Assembly (NCBI GenBank): GCA_001695595.3
Contig: MBPM02000016.1
Location: forward strand, 930,001-994,000
Direction: 5' to 3'
DNA: 64,000 nucleotides
DNA from: Plasmopara viticola
Lineage: Eukaryota > Oomycota > Peronosporomycetes > Peronosporales > Peronosporaceae
The notes beneath the pieces are model-generated. The model saw only the letters and a list, made by a program, of their open reading frames with translations. It was not told where the DNA came from and searched no databases. Both the position numbers and the translations under genes were made by a program. This document shows, one piece after another, positions 10,601 through 21,992 of this stretch; the stretch's first letter is position 1, and the number at the start of each line of letters is the position of its first letter.

Positions 10601-12875
10601 AAGATATCAAGGAAAAAAGGTAAACTCCTGATTGAATTATGCAATGGTTTAGTAGCTACTACAGGTTCAAGGCTTTGTAATTTGTCAAAACGAAGACGTT
10701 GATTAAAATAGACAATCAAGACCAAATTAGCGATTTGTGACAAGCATGTTACATTTCGTTGAAGAGGGAGGTCGAACACGCAAAGAGCTAACAATGTGGT
10801 AATAATTCACTGCGGTGGATACGATACAATGAAATGCATCAAGATTGCAATTTGGAGATGACAATCTGTGATTTAGTCAACATTTACTATTATCGTGCGG
10901 TACCTGATGACTAGCGCGTCACTTGATGACAAGCAATCAAACCGGCTTCATCGGAAGAGCCAGTTGAAGGAAGACGAGTTGGCCGTTGACTCGCGCTCGA
11001 AGTTTATGTCTTTAGTGCTTGGCTTGGTAATGTGACGACGCCTGAACATTACGAAGTCGACCAAGGGATCGGACAATACTTTAACTTAAAAGTTTTGTTC
11101 AACGTTATTGGTTTTGGGTTGTAGCACCTAGTCGTATTACACATTTCAATATAACTTTTCTTTTTAATTGTGGTGGTAACAGTGCTAGAAACTTCTGAAG
11201 GATTACATGCAAGTCATTATCATTATGTGAGCTGAAAGAACGTGCATTCCCGCAAAAAATGCGTGCTGGAATATTAAAATAAGTACAGACCACACAAAAA
11301 GTAGCTTCGAAGAGCTCTTTTGGTGTGCGTCGCATGCTCGGTGCCATGGCTTGTATCAATTGAATGCCTCCTTCCCTTCGTCATCGGACTTGGCCAGAGA
11401 GCAAATGGACCTCTCACGTTCGTCAGTATTCGGTTGCATAGCTCCTCGCCACACTTTATTAGCGACTTTAGCATATATAGGAATGTTTCAGTCTCTCTCT
11501 TTAGGTCTGATAATCGCTAATTTTATGATTTAAGTTTTTCAAGTAGCGCTTTCGCCGCAGAGAGCCATGGACATTTCTGTTTGTTTGATTGAGGCCTTTC
11601 GTAGGTCTGACGACAAGTCCTTCTTGGTAGATCGCGCGTCGTTATACGAAGGTGGAGGTGCTTGCGAGCTATTAAAAGAGAAGAACGGTAGGCACGCGTT
11701 TCCCGCCGTGGTAGAGTAAAGTGAATTTTCGGAGCCCTCTTTGCACGAATGGCGTTTTGGCTAATCACCTTTGGCTTGCTGCGGCACAGACACAGGCTCT
11801 TGGTCATCGTTGATTGACCTGGTCGACTGGCCGCCTTCTTCCTTGCTTATTTGGCCATGAGCAATCCGACTCTTCGTATAAAAAGAGGAGAGTTTTTAAC
11901 GATAATGATTTTTCTTGTAATGGATATAGCGTGAATATTGTTGTGAGAGAGGTCTAGCTTTTATTCTCAAGCTGGCAAGAAGCGTTGAAGAAATTGTAAC
12001 TCTGGTGTACGATGGACCAGCTACCAACATTCATACCGTTGTTTATACTGAAATTTGTCAAAGAAACGAATGCAATTCCTAAAATGTAGATTTACTTTTT
12101 CAGCACATGCAGTGTTATAAATGATGAAAAAAGGATTGAACACTGCATTAATCTAAACAGTACAAAAGAGCAATGTATTGCACACTTTGATCCCATAAGA
12201 CCGTGGTGCTAACGGAGCGCGGAGATTAGCCGATACTAATCTATTGACGTAGAGCGAAGTGTAGCCTGTCAAGGCTCGAAAAACATCGCTCAACACAATC
12301 CTAATAAGTGAAAGCATGCTGCATCAACACCTAAGCGGCGCATACTTTCTGCAGCACATATCTAATGACACGATTCAGTCGCTCTATTTAAAAATTAGGT
12401 GTGGATTGTCCACCGTGGACATGTCCATACTCAAGTCAATAAATAGCCCGTAAAGCGGAGGTCTCGATCCGAGACAATCGATTCCGCGGTCCCATGTTGG
12501 CAATAGTTTCAATCGAGGAGCGATGGTTCTTCTTCGACACCTTCAGTCGTGTCTAGCACAACCACTACAGGATCCATATTGCTTAGAGTGTCAGGCCAAA
12601 CCCACCTTTCATGCTCGTCAATAGCACAAAAATATCGACAAGCTTGTCAATGGTGCGGCATCAGACTACTAACCTCTGTAAGTCCAACAACGGACATTTT
12701 TGTTTAGGTCAAAGCTAGCATTCATTGAAAAAGGAGACTTATGACTTGTCTTGTCTTGCCTTTGACTGTACGAGTATTCAATATTATTTATAGACAGGTG
12801 TTACTGTCATTTACTGGCATATCTAATCATCGTCTATAGCGAGACATTCTGCGCTGATCGATCGGTGCTGTGCAA

Positions 12876-13380
12876 TGACGCGTTTTCCTTACGAGATGGA
12901 TTCGCTTAATAGGGAGCTTCATATTATGTCTGCAGTGACGTGATGATGCATTGACGCACTGGCTCGTACGTTGACATTCGTCGAAGGGTCTACTCCTCAC
13001 ATTATCCGTTTAGAAGAATCTTCACAGCTCTGTGTGAATAAGAAGGGCAGTGCCCCAGGTTTCCCTAACTCTGGTAATCTTTGTCACTTCGGATAAATAG
13101 CCAGCCCTACTCAAGACGAGCATTGCCCACAGGTTACGTGTCACTTCACCTGCACCGTCAAAGTTGAACCCTTAGTACCTTGGCTTACAACCTCATATAC
13201 CTTCGATTACACTGTTGACGACGGGCAATGTTAAGTGTGTTAAGTATTCGCATCGTCAGGGTTGTGCCTTCGACGCCTTTGCCAGCAGCCCATTATACCT
13301 ATTTTGGTATGCAGCGAGAACTGTTACGACGAGCATTCAACAGTTAATTCCACTACCACCGTCGGAGTCGCGGCTGTAAG
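12876..13380 (+). pseudogene. Unrecognised Cys-rich coding fossil
   Basis: One frame runs from an ATG near 12876 (MTRFPYEMDSLNREL), through two stops, into LARTLTFVEGSTPHIIRLEE, SSQLCVNKKGSAPGFPNSG, a stop, and CPQVTCHFTCTVKVEPLVPW to VDDGQC near 13231. A shifted frame then gives NVKCVKYSHRQGCAFDAFA. The even spacing of Cys and the composition suggest a former extracellular Cys-rich protein. Four or more disruptions mean it is not a working gene. The family was not identified. Confidence 0.3.
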
Positions 13381-16300
13381 GCTGAATTAGAAGCCAGCCT
13401 TAATTTCTACTATGTGCAGCGAGCGCTGCTTACGTCATGTGTTGCTCAGTGGATTGATTGTCAATGCACGGGCATTGTTGGGATGGCGTCTTCATCGGGC
13501 ACTTCAAAGTGTATAACTTACCACTCAATGTGCCAGATGCCCTTCTGTTGTCTGCCAGCGGTACATATATGGCTAACCAAAGCTATATTAATAACAAAAT
13601 TATCTACGATCTACTGATTCTTTGCTTAATCCAGCCACGCCATAACAAGGATGAGACTAAACTTTCAATCAGGACTAACGACTAAAGTAATTTTAATGCT
13701 ATTGGATTCAAAGAGCTTCACACCTAGACTTATCGCAGCTTTCGGTGACTAATCGCTCGTTTCTATTGCTTACAAAGTGTGAATATATCACGTTAATGTT
13801 CATGAAAGGCCTCATCATTTGGCGGACTTTCTTTTGAGTGTGGATCATCGAACACATTTGTCCACTGCCTCAGAGTCGAATAGGATGTTTTGTAGATTTC
13901 TAAATCCCTTCAAGATTGCGTTAACACCCAGCGCGCTGGTTTTGAGAGTACATTTCATGATAAAGAGCACTTGCTCGTCAGGACTCTGCCATCTCGAGCT
14001 TCAAATTCTTTTCAAGGATCGGCAAAACTTAGCTTTATCCAACAGACCGTCCCAAGCCTATTAGATGCTGTTGTTCCTCCACGGCATATCACATGACTTG
14101 TTTAACGGGATATTTTGTTTCTCTAACATTAGCGCAGAAATCTGTTCAATCACGAATGGAAAGTATCGTCGCAGATGTAGCAATGACGAATGCACACATA
14201 CTAGTCCCAAGCACGGAGGTCTGCCCCATTGCTGTGATAAATAGGACGGAATTGGCTCTTTAAACCTCCCTCTTCTCCTATTACGTGTAATTCTGAAACA
14301 TACGACTCCACTCACAACGAGCTTTTTAAAGAGGCTGGGTGTACACGGATCACCTCCATCCAGGCTATGCCCTGTGCAGTACATTCATAAAGGTGGTGGT
14401 TTCCACCTCCGTTAAAAGTGATTTGCTGGCTAATCCAGCCGGCAAACTTTACATTATCGAACAAAGTTCATTAAATTTCAAGAAGCATAACAGCGAGATC
14501 ACACAGTAATGTAAAGCTGGGTGACAAAAAGATCTGCACTATTTGACATTTCAGCTTATTCCGGGTTAGTAATGCAATTTTGGTGGCTTACGTAAATTGC
14601 CAACTCCGTGCTCTTCCACCAAGCTTCAAGATAAACATCGTTACTCTTTATTGCTTCGTCCTCAGCAGCAGGACAATAAGGCCATTTTGGCCTCTTTGAC
14701 CCAGAGAAGACTTCGTAATTTCTTCCCTTCGATAATTTTCATGCTCGCCGTAATTGGGGTAGGGCATTTACCTTAGTTGCCGGCATCGTCGACCCAGCTA
14801 ACTTTATTATCTACCATTTAAGAAGTTTCAGCAGAGTGCTATTATAACTGAAGCGTACCTTTAAGATCGCTTTGATAGGAATGAGCGCCGAGTCATTGCG
14901 AAACAACTTGTTGTAGTCGTTGCAAGACTGTCAGCTTGATTAGCTCGTCTTGTACCCTTGGCAAATTAGCACATTATTCTATCCTCGTAGATACTAAGCT
15001 AAAACGACATGAGTATAGATTAGCAACGAGTGATGTCGGATGTAGCAGGGCTGTTGCAGCTGTCTTTAAAAGAACGTTGGATCGGTTCTTTGACAGTTGT
15101 TTCATACTTTGTACCAATACGACTCAAAGATTGGTATCTGTCTAAAATTAAGACCGACCATTAGTCTAAATGAGCCACGAGGAGGCAAACTTGTTATGAT
15201 GATACCGTCCTTAACAGCACTACCAGTTATCTCTTGGATTCTTACGATTATGTCAAGCGACTGAAGGCCAAGCAGATCAGCATCATCGTAATATTGGCAC
15301 ACTTATTTAGTGTGTGTTACACTAGTAAATTGCTTCGTTATTGTGTGGTTTAAGTCACGCGATCTTTTTTACATCGTTGAGTCAGCAGTGCGGAGCTTGA
15401 AGTAAAGTCGTCAATGAATCGGTTAATGACTTATATTTAATGCAAATGGTATTAGCAATAATTTAAGATAGTAAGTGTAGCGTATTAATCCGATAAGGGC
15501 ATTCATCAAAAAGCCTTGATAAAGTTCAATCTGCATTTTGAGTGTTTCTTGGCCGATGCACGACAGCTGCATCGAGTTTAGAGCGTATATATCAGGAATC
15601 GGTCAAATTTGCCAATAGGTTAGGGCACAATTCTATTTGCGCGGTTCGCTGAGAAGGGTGGGAGTGTATTTATGTGAGAGAATGTGTGGATCATGACACA
15701 TGATTCGATACGGACTACACTTTGGGTGACGAAGTAGCCTCATTAGCTGGTGAAACTAGCAGCTGAATTGATCGCCGTGGCACAGCTTATACACGAAAAT
15801 TAAAGGTACAATACAGTGATTAAATCTCGCTAAAGCTATTGAGCTTTCTATATGAAATACAAGCCGAAAATATCTCAATGGAATTTTTTGTAATTATTGA
15901 AACCCCTTTTAATAGCTTAAAAAGTACACACTTCTTTGTAGACGAAGATATCCAGAATAAGCCTACCAAGCAACGCGGACTCAAAAAGTAGGTTTTTTTT
16001 TAAAAGGAATACTCAGGTGCCTCGTCCCGAAACCCGTCACCAGAACTCTTGTCGGACTGAGAAGCAAAGCACGAGATCAGCTTCATGCCTGAGACGAGGT
16101 AGTGTGTTAAAAGGCAAAAAGCTACTACCACAAAAGCAATGTGACCGTATCAGCTGCTATTTGTTGTAAAAGCATTCAACATCATGGCTTGAAAATCATT
16201 TTTTGCAACGTCATAAGCTCTGTGTTTAAAATCCACTAGAATCTGACAGCATATTAATAAAATGAACATGGAACGTTGTTTCGTGCCAAGGCCATCTTAG

Positions 16301-17320
16301 AAAAAAAAGGATAATAAGAATTGTGTCCGGACGAACATTATGAAATGCTTTAAATCTTAAAGGTGGCTACTACATAATTAAAATATGGGTTTCGGCGTTT
16401 GATGTACCTTAGCAGATATACGAGCGATAAGTGATGCCATCAAAGATAGTTTCGGCCTGATCATCCATCTGTTCGACCATTGAGGGCTACCACCTGGAAA
16501 TAAATTAACTGTGAATCGTTCATAGCCGTTATAAGAGTGACGGTCGGTTCTGAATCCCCAATTTTGCTGTCAAAATAATGTTTGCAAGCATTGCCAAATG
16601 TGGCTTTTGCGACAGAGGCCTTGGCTGCTTTAGCAGCTACAGACTTCGAGAATGTGAAGGCCGTCCTGGCCTATCCTAAGTCACCGATCAAAGAACCTGA
16701 GTAGTACGTAAATCATTGCCAATAATCCTCACAAATGCATTACTGACTGTGCGGGCCTGAAAAAGCATTTGTATGATTTATTAAAGGATGGGGTAACCAG
16801 GACTAAGAAGCTTTTATAATATTAGCAAGAGCCTTCACCAGATCGCTGGTCTACTCTTGCCTGACAATACAAATCCGTTTAGTGTCACTTGCAACACTTC
16901 CCTCGATCGCTTTCTCTGTAGCTTAATGAAATCAATCATGAGCGAGTTTTTCCACGCTCACTTCAAGCCTGGCAATCTCGATGTGTTTCACGACGGGGCC
17001 AAATTATAAGATAGCACTCATCAGCAGAAATAAAAGCTGTCTTTTCGAACGAATCTGTAAGGCGTTCAAAGCTCATGCCAATTTAGAGCTCTTAGTGCGA
17101 TTTTTCGTTGCAGACACAAAATTCAAGTACCCCTCGACAATGGTTGCAGTTGCATTGTGATGAGTGAGGAAACTGTCTGCTTTAGTATGAGATGGGTCTG
17201 GCAAACCCAGCCCGAGATGATGTTTCAAACAACGAAGCTCGAATATGGTATACTCTTAATGTGTATGATCCTCCGAGTAGTGGCCATTAAGGCGAAGGGA
17301 AGCAATTTATTAGCGTGTAT

Positions 17321-17332
17321 AGCACGCAGGTA
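17321..17332. repeat. 12 bp target-site duplication, left (SINE copy 1)
   Basis: AGCACGCAGGTA, repeated exactly at 17659-17670 on the other side of the SINE-like element. Bases beyond the 12 differ on both sides. Confidence 0.8.
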
Positions 17333-17658
17333 TTGTATTGTATTGTATTACGTTATCGCGTTGCCAAGTTATGCACGTGCTAGGCTCTATGGCTAGTCCA
17401 CGGCATAGAGTGGTGTCCGCATAAGTCGAGTCTCGTTCGGCGGGCAGTGCAGCCAGCACCGAGGCCGTGAGGGTCTTCCATTATTTTGTGTACTTCTGAC
17501 TTGGTAAGAGCCCAGGTGGCGCCCTGGTGCTGGAGACCGTCGCGTCGAGGGTGAGACTCGTTAGAGACCTGCAGATGCCCGAGAGCACCTGCCCGAAGCG
17601 CGCGAGCATTTAGCCCCCGCGCTTGGAAGGAGGGCGTCACCCCAACCTTTTCCGAAAA
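17333..17658. mobile_element. SINE-like element, copy 1
   Basis: A GC-rich ~326 bp block nearly identical to 55504-55822, in the same orientation, from TATTACGTTATCGCGTTGCC to AACCTTTTCCGA. It is flanked by a perfect 12 bp duplication. One end carries a short tandem repeat (TTGTA)n and the other a short A run after a TTTT stretch. No terminal inverted repeats or LTRs were found. On the plus strand, TGGCTAGTCCACGG (17390-17403) and AAGTCGAGTCT (17423-17433) resemble RNA polymerase III A and B boxes about 20 bp apart. This favours a tRNA-like SINE read on the plus strand, but the simple-repeat end would also suit a 3' tail on the minus strand. An 86-codon frame inside it is a by-product of the high GC content. 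Confidence 0.7.
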
Positions 17659-17670
17659 AGCACGCAGGTA
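17659..17670. repeat. 12 bp target-site duplication, right (SINE copy 1)
   Basis: AGCACGCAGGTA, identical to 17321-17332. Confidence 0.8.
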
Positions 17671-18962
17671 ATTCTACAAAATTTGCAGCCGAAGATGTGA
17701 GGATCTGTTAAATCTATTAGAGAGTTAAATTCGCGGCTCACACATCGCTCCATTGCAAAGCCTACCTGTACGGGTGGACTGATGAAATTTTATAAGCCTT
17801 GATTTTGTCTATGGCTTACCGGAAGCTAATAGCAGCTCAAGCAAAGTGCCTCTCGAGAAAGATGTTGGTTTTGGCGGGTGTTCTAACCAAGATTTTTTAA
17901 AAAAAAAGAGCAGGGCTGTTAATGTATTGGTTATTTATATATCATGGCCTACCGGAAGGATTGTGTCGGATAGAAACTTGCGACTTAGCTCTAATTGAAA
18001 AAGCTGCTTTGACTCTTAGAGCCTGCTTTTTGATGTCAACAGCAGACCTGCCATAGAAATGACATTGACGGGTAGGGCCAACCCTGAGCTCGTATGCATA
18101 CTGCGCAGTATGTGCGCTGGAGAGTCAAATTTGTAAGCCAACAAATTCCTATAGTTTTGTCTGATTTCCACTTGTGGCGTATTCTTAAGTCATGATTTTA
18201 AATTGTTCTTTCATTTGAGCTTTTCAATGTTATCCCCAAAGAATACAAATATAAAAAGCAATTGTTCATTTTCGATCGTTCGGGCGATGAGGCTGTTTTG
18301 ACAGCATCACCGTAATTGTAGGCTTTTTCGCAGCCTTGGCGGTCGAAGGGTCAGGCGAGAGTTTGTCGGGTAGCCCTAGGCGCTTCTCGTCATTCTCTTC
18401 GCCCAAGCAGTAGGTGTTTGCAGATGCACTTCAAGTCTTGGTGCGGGGATGTAACTGGCCGCTACATGAAACCGAGGTTTTGTGTAAAAGCTGCCTCATG
18501 ATACCAATTTTTATACAGATGTATTTGAAGAAATTTATGCCTAAGTTGTAGCGTCGAGCGTGGTCGCTTGTAAGTAGGAATACATAAATATTGCACTATA
18601 GAATTGGCTTCTCGAATGCACACGTCGATCAAGTGAAAGATAACTTACCGGAAAACCGTAAATTTTCCTGCACGTCTTCTTTGTGCAAGGTGCTGTGTTA
18701 CCCCGCCACAATTTTTAACACAAATTATTGCTCCAAAGTAAGCATATCATACATAGCCCTCGTTGCATTCATCGACAGTGTGACTCAAGATGTTGTAATA
18801 CGGCTTTGTAAATCTGAACTTTCGAAGAAAATAATATGATAGCCTCAATATTGTTGGAAAGTGGGTGACTTTACGGCTTTATAAGTCTAAAGTTTTAGGG
18901 AAGATAATATCATAGCAATTCGATTCTAAGATTCTTAGTTGTTTCTTGTTTGCGTGAAATCT
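17671..18962. other. Intergenic, no supported gene
   Basis: AT-rich DNA between the SINE-like element and the decarboxylase gene. Only short open frames without recognisable content are present. The promoter of the downstream gene should lie in the last few hundred bases; no clear oomycete initiator was identified. Confidence 0.5.
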
Positions 18963-20552
18963 ATGGCGTGGACAACCTACGCTGAGGCGTTGCTCTCGGG
19001 ACAGCGGACCGTCGACCAAGTGGCGCAGCAGGTTTGCATGGACAATGAGTTGCGCAATCATGCTGGTATCTCAGCTGAAAGCATGGTCCAAATTGCGACA
19101 CTTGTGCTGCAGGATTTAACAAAGCAGTCGGCAGCAACTCGATCCGGCCACTATGTTGCGCCACTGCTAAAGCAACAGCATCACGAGGATGCCGACACTG
19201 CACACACGCGTCAGCAAACTCGAAGCGAAGCTGTATCGGCCGTAGTTAATGCTGCTATCGCCCAGAGGCTACTGAGCGACGACAGTCCGCTAATTAATCT
19301 CTTCAAGTGGGACGCATTCCAGAGCCGTCTGGCCAACCTGTCCGACGCCTTCCCTGAGCCACAATTTATTCACGCACTTGCCATAAAAGCAAATCCTATG
19401 CGTGGCTTACTGCGCAGTGCACGCGCACAGGGATTCGGTGCCGAATGCGCGTCTATCGCCGAGGCCAAGCATGCGCTATCGCTCGGGTTTGAACCGCGCA
19501 AAATCGTGTACGATTCACCTTGCAAAACATCCAATGAACTGCGCGAGATGCTGCTGGCTGGTGTCTATATCAATTTGGACAATGAGGAGGAGATTCGCAA
19601 AGTGAACGAGATTCTGGCAGAGCGTGGCGAGTTGGAGAAAACTAGAAAGAAACACAGGGCCCAACTTGGACTGCGCATCAATCCTGTGGTGGGAAGTGGA
19701 TCAATCGACACTACCAGCACAGCGAATGCTACTAGCAAGTTTGGACTTTTGCTGACTGTGGAAACAAAGCCTCGATTGTTGACGATTTATAAGTCAAACA
19801 CGTGGCTGAATGGCGTGCACGTACACGTTGGCTCGCAGGGATGTTCCCTTGATCTTTTAGCAGCAGGAGTAAAAAAAGCAGTAGATTTTGCACGCGAGGT
19901 CAATGCTTACGTAGGACACCAGCAAGTGTGCGTGCTCGACATTGGCGGAGGCATGCCAACTGAGTACGACGGAGGAACACGCGAAGCCTATGACTTTCAA
20001 GAATACGCAGATGCGCTGCGACAACAAGTTCCAGAGCTGTTCACGAGCGGCTTTTCGTCCATCATCACGGAATTTGGCCGCAGTGTTTTTGTCAAACCTG
20101 GGGTGACGGTGTCTAAAGTCGAAGCCATCAAAGACTGGGCAGGGCAGCACATCGCTATTGTGCACGTTGGTGCCGACCAATTCCCTCGCACAGCGTATCT
20201 ACCGAAAGTTTGGTCTCATTGCATTACTGTGCTCGATCGAAATGGACTTCCTAGAACAGACCCCAGCAGTGAGTACGTCCATCAAGACATTGCAGGCCCG
20301 CTCTGCTTTTCTGGCGACTACCTCGCTAAACAATTGCTGCTGCCACCCATTCACGTTGGCGACTTTATCGTGATCCACGATACTGGTGGCTACACTATGT
20401 CGATGCATTCCAAATACAACAGCCGCCAAGTGGCCCCGTTTGTGGCCTACTCAGTTACTGGCCATGACGTCAAGTTTTCTTTGCTGAAGAAACGCGAAAC
20501 GACAGAAGAGACGTTGGCGTGTTGGGGTCTTGACTGTGATGTCGAATTGTGA
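18963..20552 (+). CDS. PLP-dependent fold-III decarboxylase (diaminopimelate/ornithine decarboxylase family)
   Basis: Intronless, 529 aa from ATG 18963 (MAWTTYAEALL); upstream in-frame sequence lacks another ATG. A ~110 aa N-terminal extension precedes an alanine-racemase-type barrel. The PLP lysine is K142 in FIHALAIKANP. HVGSQ (288-292) and DIGGG (327-331), which bind the cofactor phosphate, are present, and TEFGRS replaces the usual EPGR loop. The C-terminal beta domain has PLCFSGD (C448) and DTGGYTMSMHSKYNSR. The architecture is nearest to diaminopimelate decarboxylase (LysA), which makes lysine from meso-DAP with loss of CO2. LysA normally has CESGD; here the Glu, which contacts the DAP side chain in known structures, is Phe. 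The substrate may therefore be another basic or D-amino acid. Bacterial LysA has about 420 residues, so this protein is long. It is convergent with the p24 gene, with only 56 bp between stop codons. Confidence 0.88.
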   Translation: MAWTTYAEALLSGQRTVDQVAQQVCMDNELRNHAGISAESMVQIATLVLQDLTKQSAATRSGHYVAPLLKQQHHEDADTAHTRQQTRSEAVSAVVNAAIAQRLLSDDSPLINLFKWDAFQSRLANLSDAFPEPQFIHALAIKANPMRGLLRSARAQGFGAECASIAEAKHALSLGFEPRKIVYDSPCKTSNELREMLLAGVYINLDNEEEIRKVNEILAERGELEKTRKKHRAQLGLRINPVVGSGSIDTTSTANATSKFGLLLTVETKPRLLTIYKSNTWLNGVHVHVGSQGCSLDLLAAGVKKAVDFAREVNAYVGHQQVCVLDIGGGMPTEYDGGTREAYDFQEYADALRQQVPELFTSGFSSIITEFGRSVFVKPGVTVSKVEAIKDWAGQHIAIVHVGADQFPRTAYLPKVWSHCITVLDRNGLPRTDPSSEYVHQDIAGPLCFSGDYLAKQLLLPPIHVGDFIVIHDTGGYTMSMHSKYNSRQVAPFVAYSVTGHDVKFSLLKKRETTEETLACWGLDCDVEL

Positions 20553-20608
20553 GATATTTAATTGTTTAATGCTAAAGAAGCTAGTACCTTCCTCCATGCC
20601 AAGTCAAT

Positions 20609-21992
20609 TCAGTAGCTGCTCTCAAGCATACTGCGAATGTAGATAACCTGGCCGAAAGCAATGCCCACGAGCAAGACGTTGGTGATTAAGGACATCCACT
20701 TCACGCGGGAATTCGCGCTTTCCGCGGCTACATAAACACAAATTGCACGTATGCACCATATAAATAAAGTTTGATTTTAAAACACAATGATGCCACGCAC
20801 CATCGCGACTCATCCGTTCTCGATGCTTGATGAACGAAATATCACCACGGAGTGTAAAGACCGATTCTTTGAAGTACATGACTTCGTGCATCAGCTCCAA
20901 GCCGAGATCTGACGACGAATACCACATTTAAGCACCAGCATTTGTCGATTCTCAAAGAATGAAACAAATACCTTCGACGACAATGCGCGGATAGTAATCC
21001 TCGACTACGTGGTGAATACCAGACACGATCGCGTCGCCATTTTCATATGCGTGGATAGAGAAGGCAATCGTTTCCGTCTTCGCGTCCAATTTGTTCTCGA
21101 AAATCTCGGTGATATCAAATGCAACGTGACTACCAAGCTCTGTCACAGCATCATCAAGCACGAATTCGCGATAGCCACCCGTGGCATGGCGTTTTAGAGT
21201 CTCCCACGTAACTGGATGTGGCATGCGCTCGGGCAACATTGCTAGCGCTATATTCACCTGCTCTCCGTCCGCGACGCTGTCTACCGTAAGCAGAAGCTTC
21301 ACGCGAGTGTTGCCACGGATGATGCTTCTGGAGACGCCCACGAGGTCGAATTCCATGACCCCCATCCTCGTCGATTCGTTATTAACTGTAGTCAATGCCA
21401 TCTGCGTATAGGCCGAGACTGTCGGCGTCTCCTTGCTAATTGTTGCCGCCACGTTTGGCACTAACGTCAAGCTCCGGACACCGTTCGAGATGAAGTCGAA
21501 AGAGTAGAAGAGGGTGATTGTTGATGATGCACCCTTGAGCTTGCGAAAACACAAATGGTATAGCCCGCTTTCGCGTACCGTAGCCGTACCAAAGTTGTTC
21601 TGCTCCGATTTCCACGACATCACCTCTCTTTGTGAAGGGTATTTCACCTGCACAACCTTTGTATAATTCACAATTATACTACGACAAATAGCTCTTTTGC
21701 AAACGTACCGCAACGTCGATGAGATCGTAGCTCTTGGGCTCAAGAATGCCGAAGCGAAAGAGCACCTTATTGTCGGAGGCACGAGCATTTACTGCCTCCA
21801 TGAAGCATTCCTGGTAAGAAAATTATCCGGTGTATTGCAGTTAGGGCGGTTTTATTGAAGCGCGTAAAGGTATGAAGATGAGCGTACCTCCGTTCGAGAT
21901 AAAAGACTGAACTGGAAGCGTGAGGCGGATGCAATGGGGAGAAAATTGAGGCATGCTGGTAGCACTAGTGTGAGTGAGAGGAGTGAGCGCAT
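20609..21992 (-). CDS. p24/emp24 family protein with an inserted DNRLRE-like lumenal domain
   Basis: Five exons joined by GT-AG introns of 52-77 bp in consistent phase: 21888-21992, 21709-21810, 20972-21656, 20801-20908, 20609-20727 (372 aa). The exon 3 acceptor may instead be 9 bp further in. Residues 1-23 are a signal peptide (MRSLLSLTLVLPAC...). Residues ~30-125 form a GOLD domain (FQFSLLSRTEECFMEA; a second Cys in GLYHLCFRK). Residues ~298-343 are the p24 coiled coil, ending in RERMSRDAAESANSRV. One membrane segment follows (~345-363) with the short tail RSMLESSY. p24 proteins cycle between ER and Golgi as cargo receptors and are normally ~200-230 aa. The extra ~150 residues (147-297) resemble a DNRLRE/CBM96-like beta domain: MGVMEFDL, VKLLLTVDS, VAFDIT and terminal YYPRIVVE. 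The tail lacks the usual diphenylalanine and dilysine sorting signals. Confidence 0.85.

Larger units (their letters stand above)
7641..17332. other. Long gene-poor tract with coding fossils
   Basis: Almost 10 kb without a supportable gene. Short protein-like traces exist in broken frames, for example plus strand 7870-8390, minus strand 9110-9580, minus strand 11105-11475, a Cys-rich stretch near 12.9-13.4 kb, minus strand 15102-15302, and plus strand 16585-17330 (ENVKAVLAYPKSPIKEPE is readable near 16660-16710). None was recognised. No LTR pair, CRISPR or RNA gene was seen. Confidence 0.5.

Noticed and set aside
17331..17351. (TATTG)n tract as an independent microsatellite
   Set aside because: It forms one end of the SINE-like element, and a related repeat occurs at the same end of the second copy.
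17380..17640. 86-codon minus-strand ORF, with a near-identical counterpart at 55427-55807, as a conserved gene
   Set aside because: The conservation is explained by the SINE-like repeat; the second frame runs out into unrelated flanking DNA, and no domain is visible.
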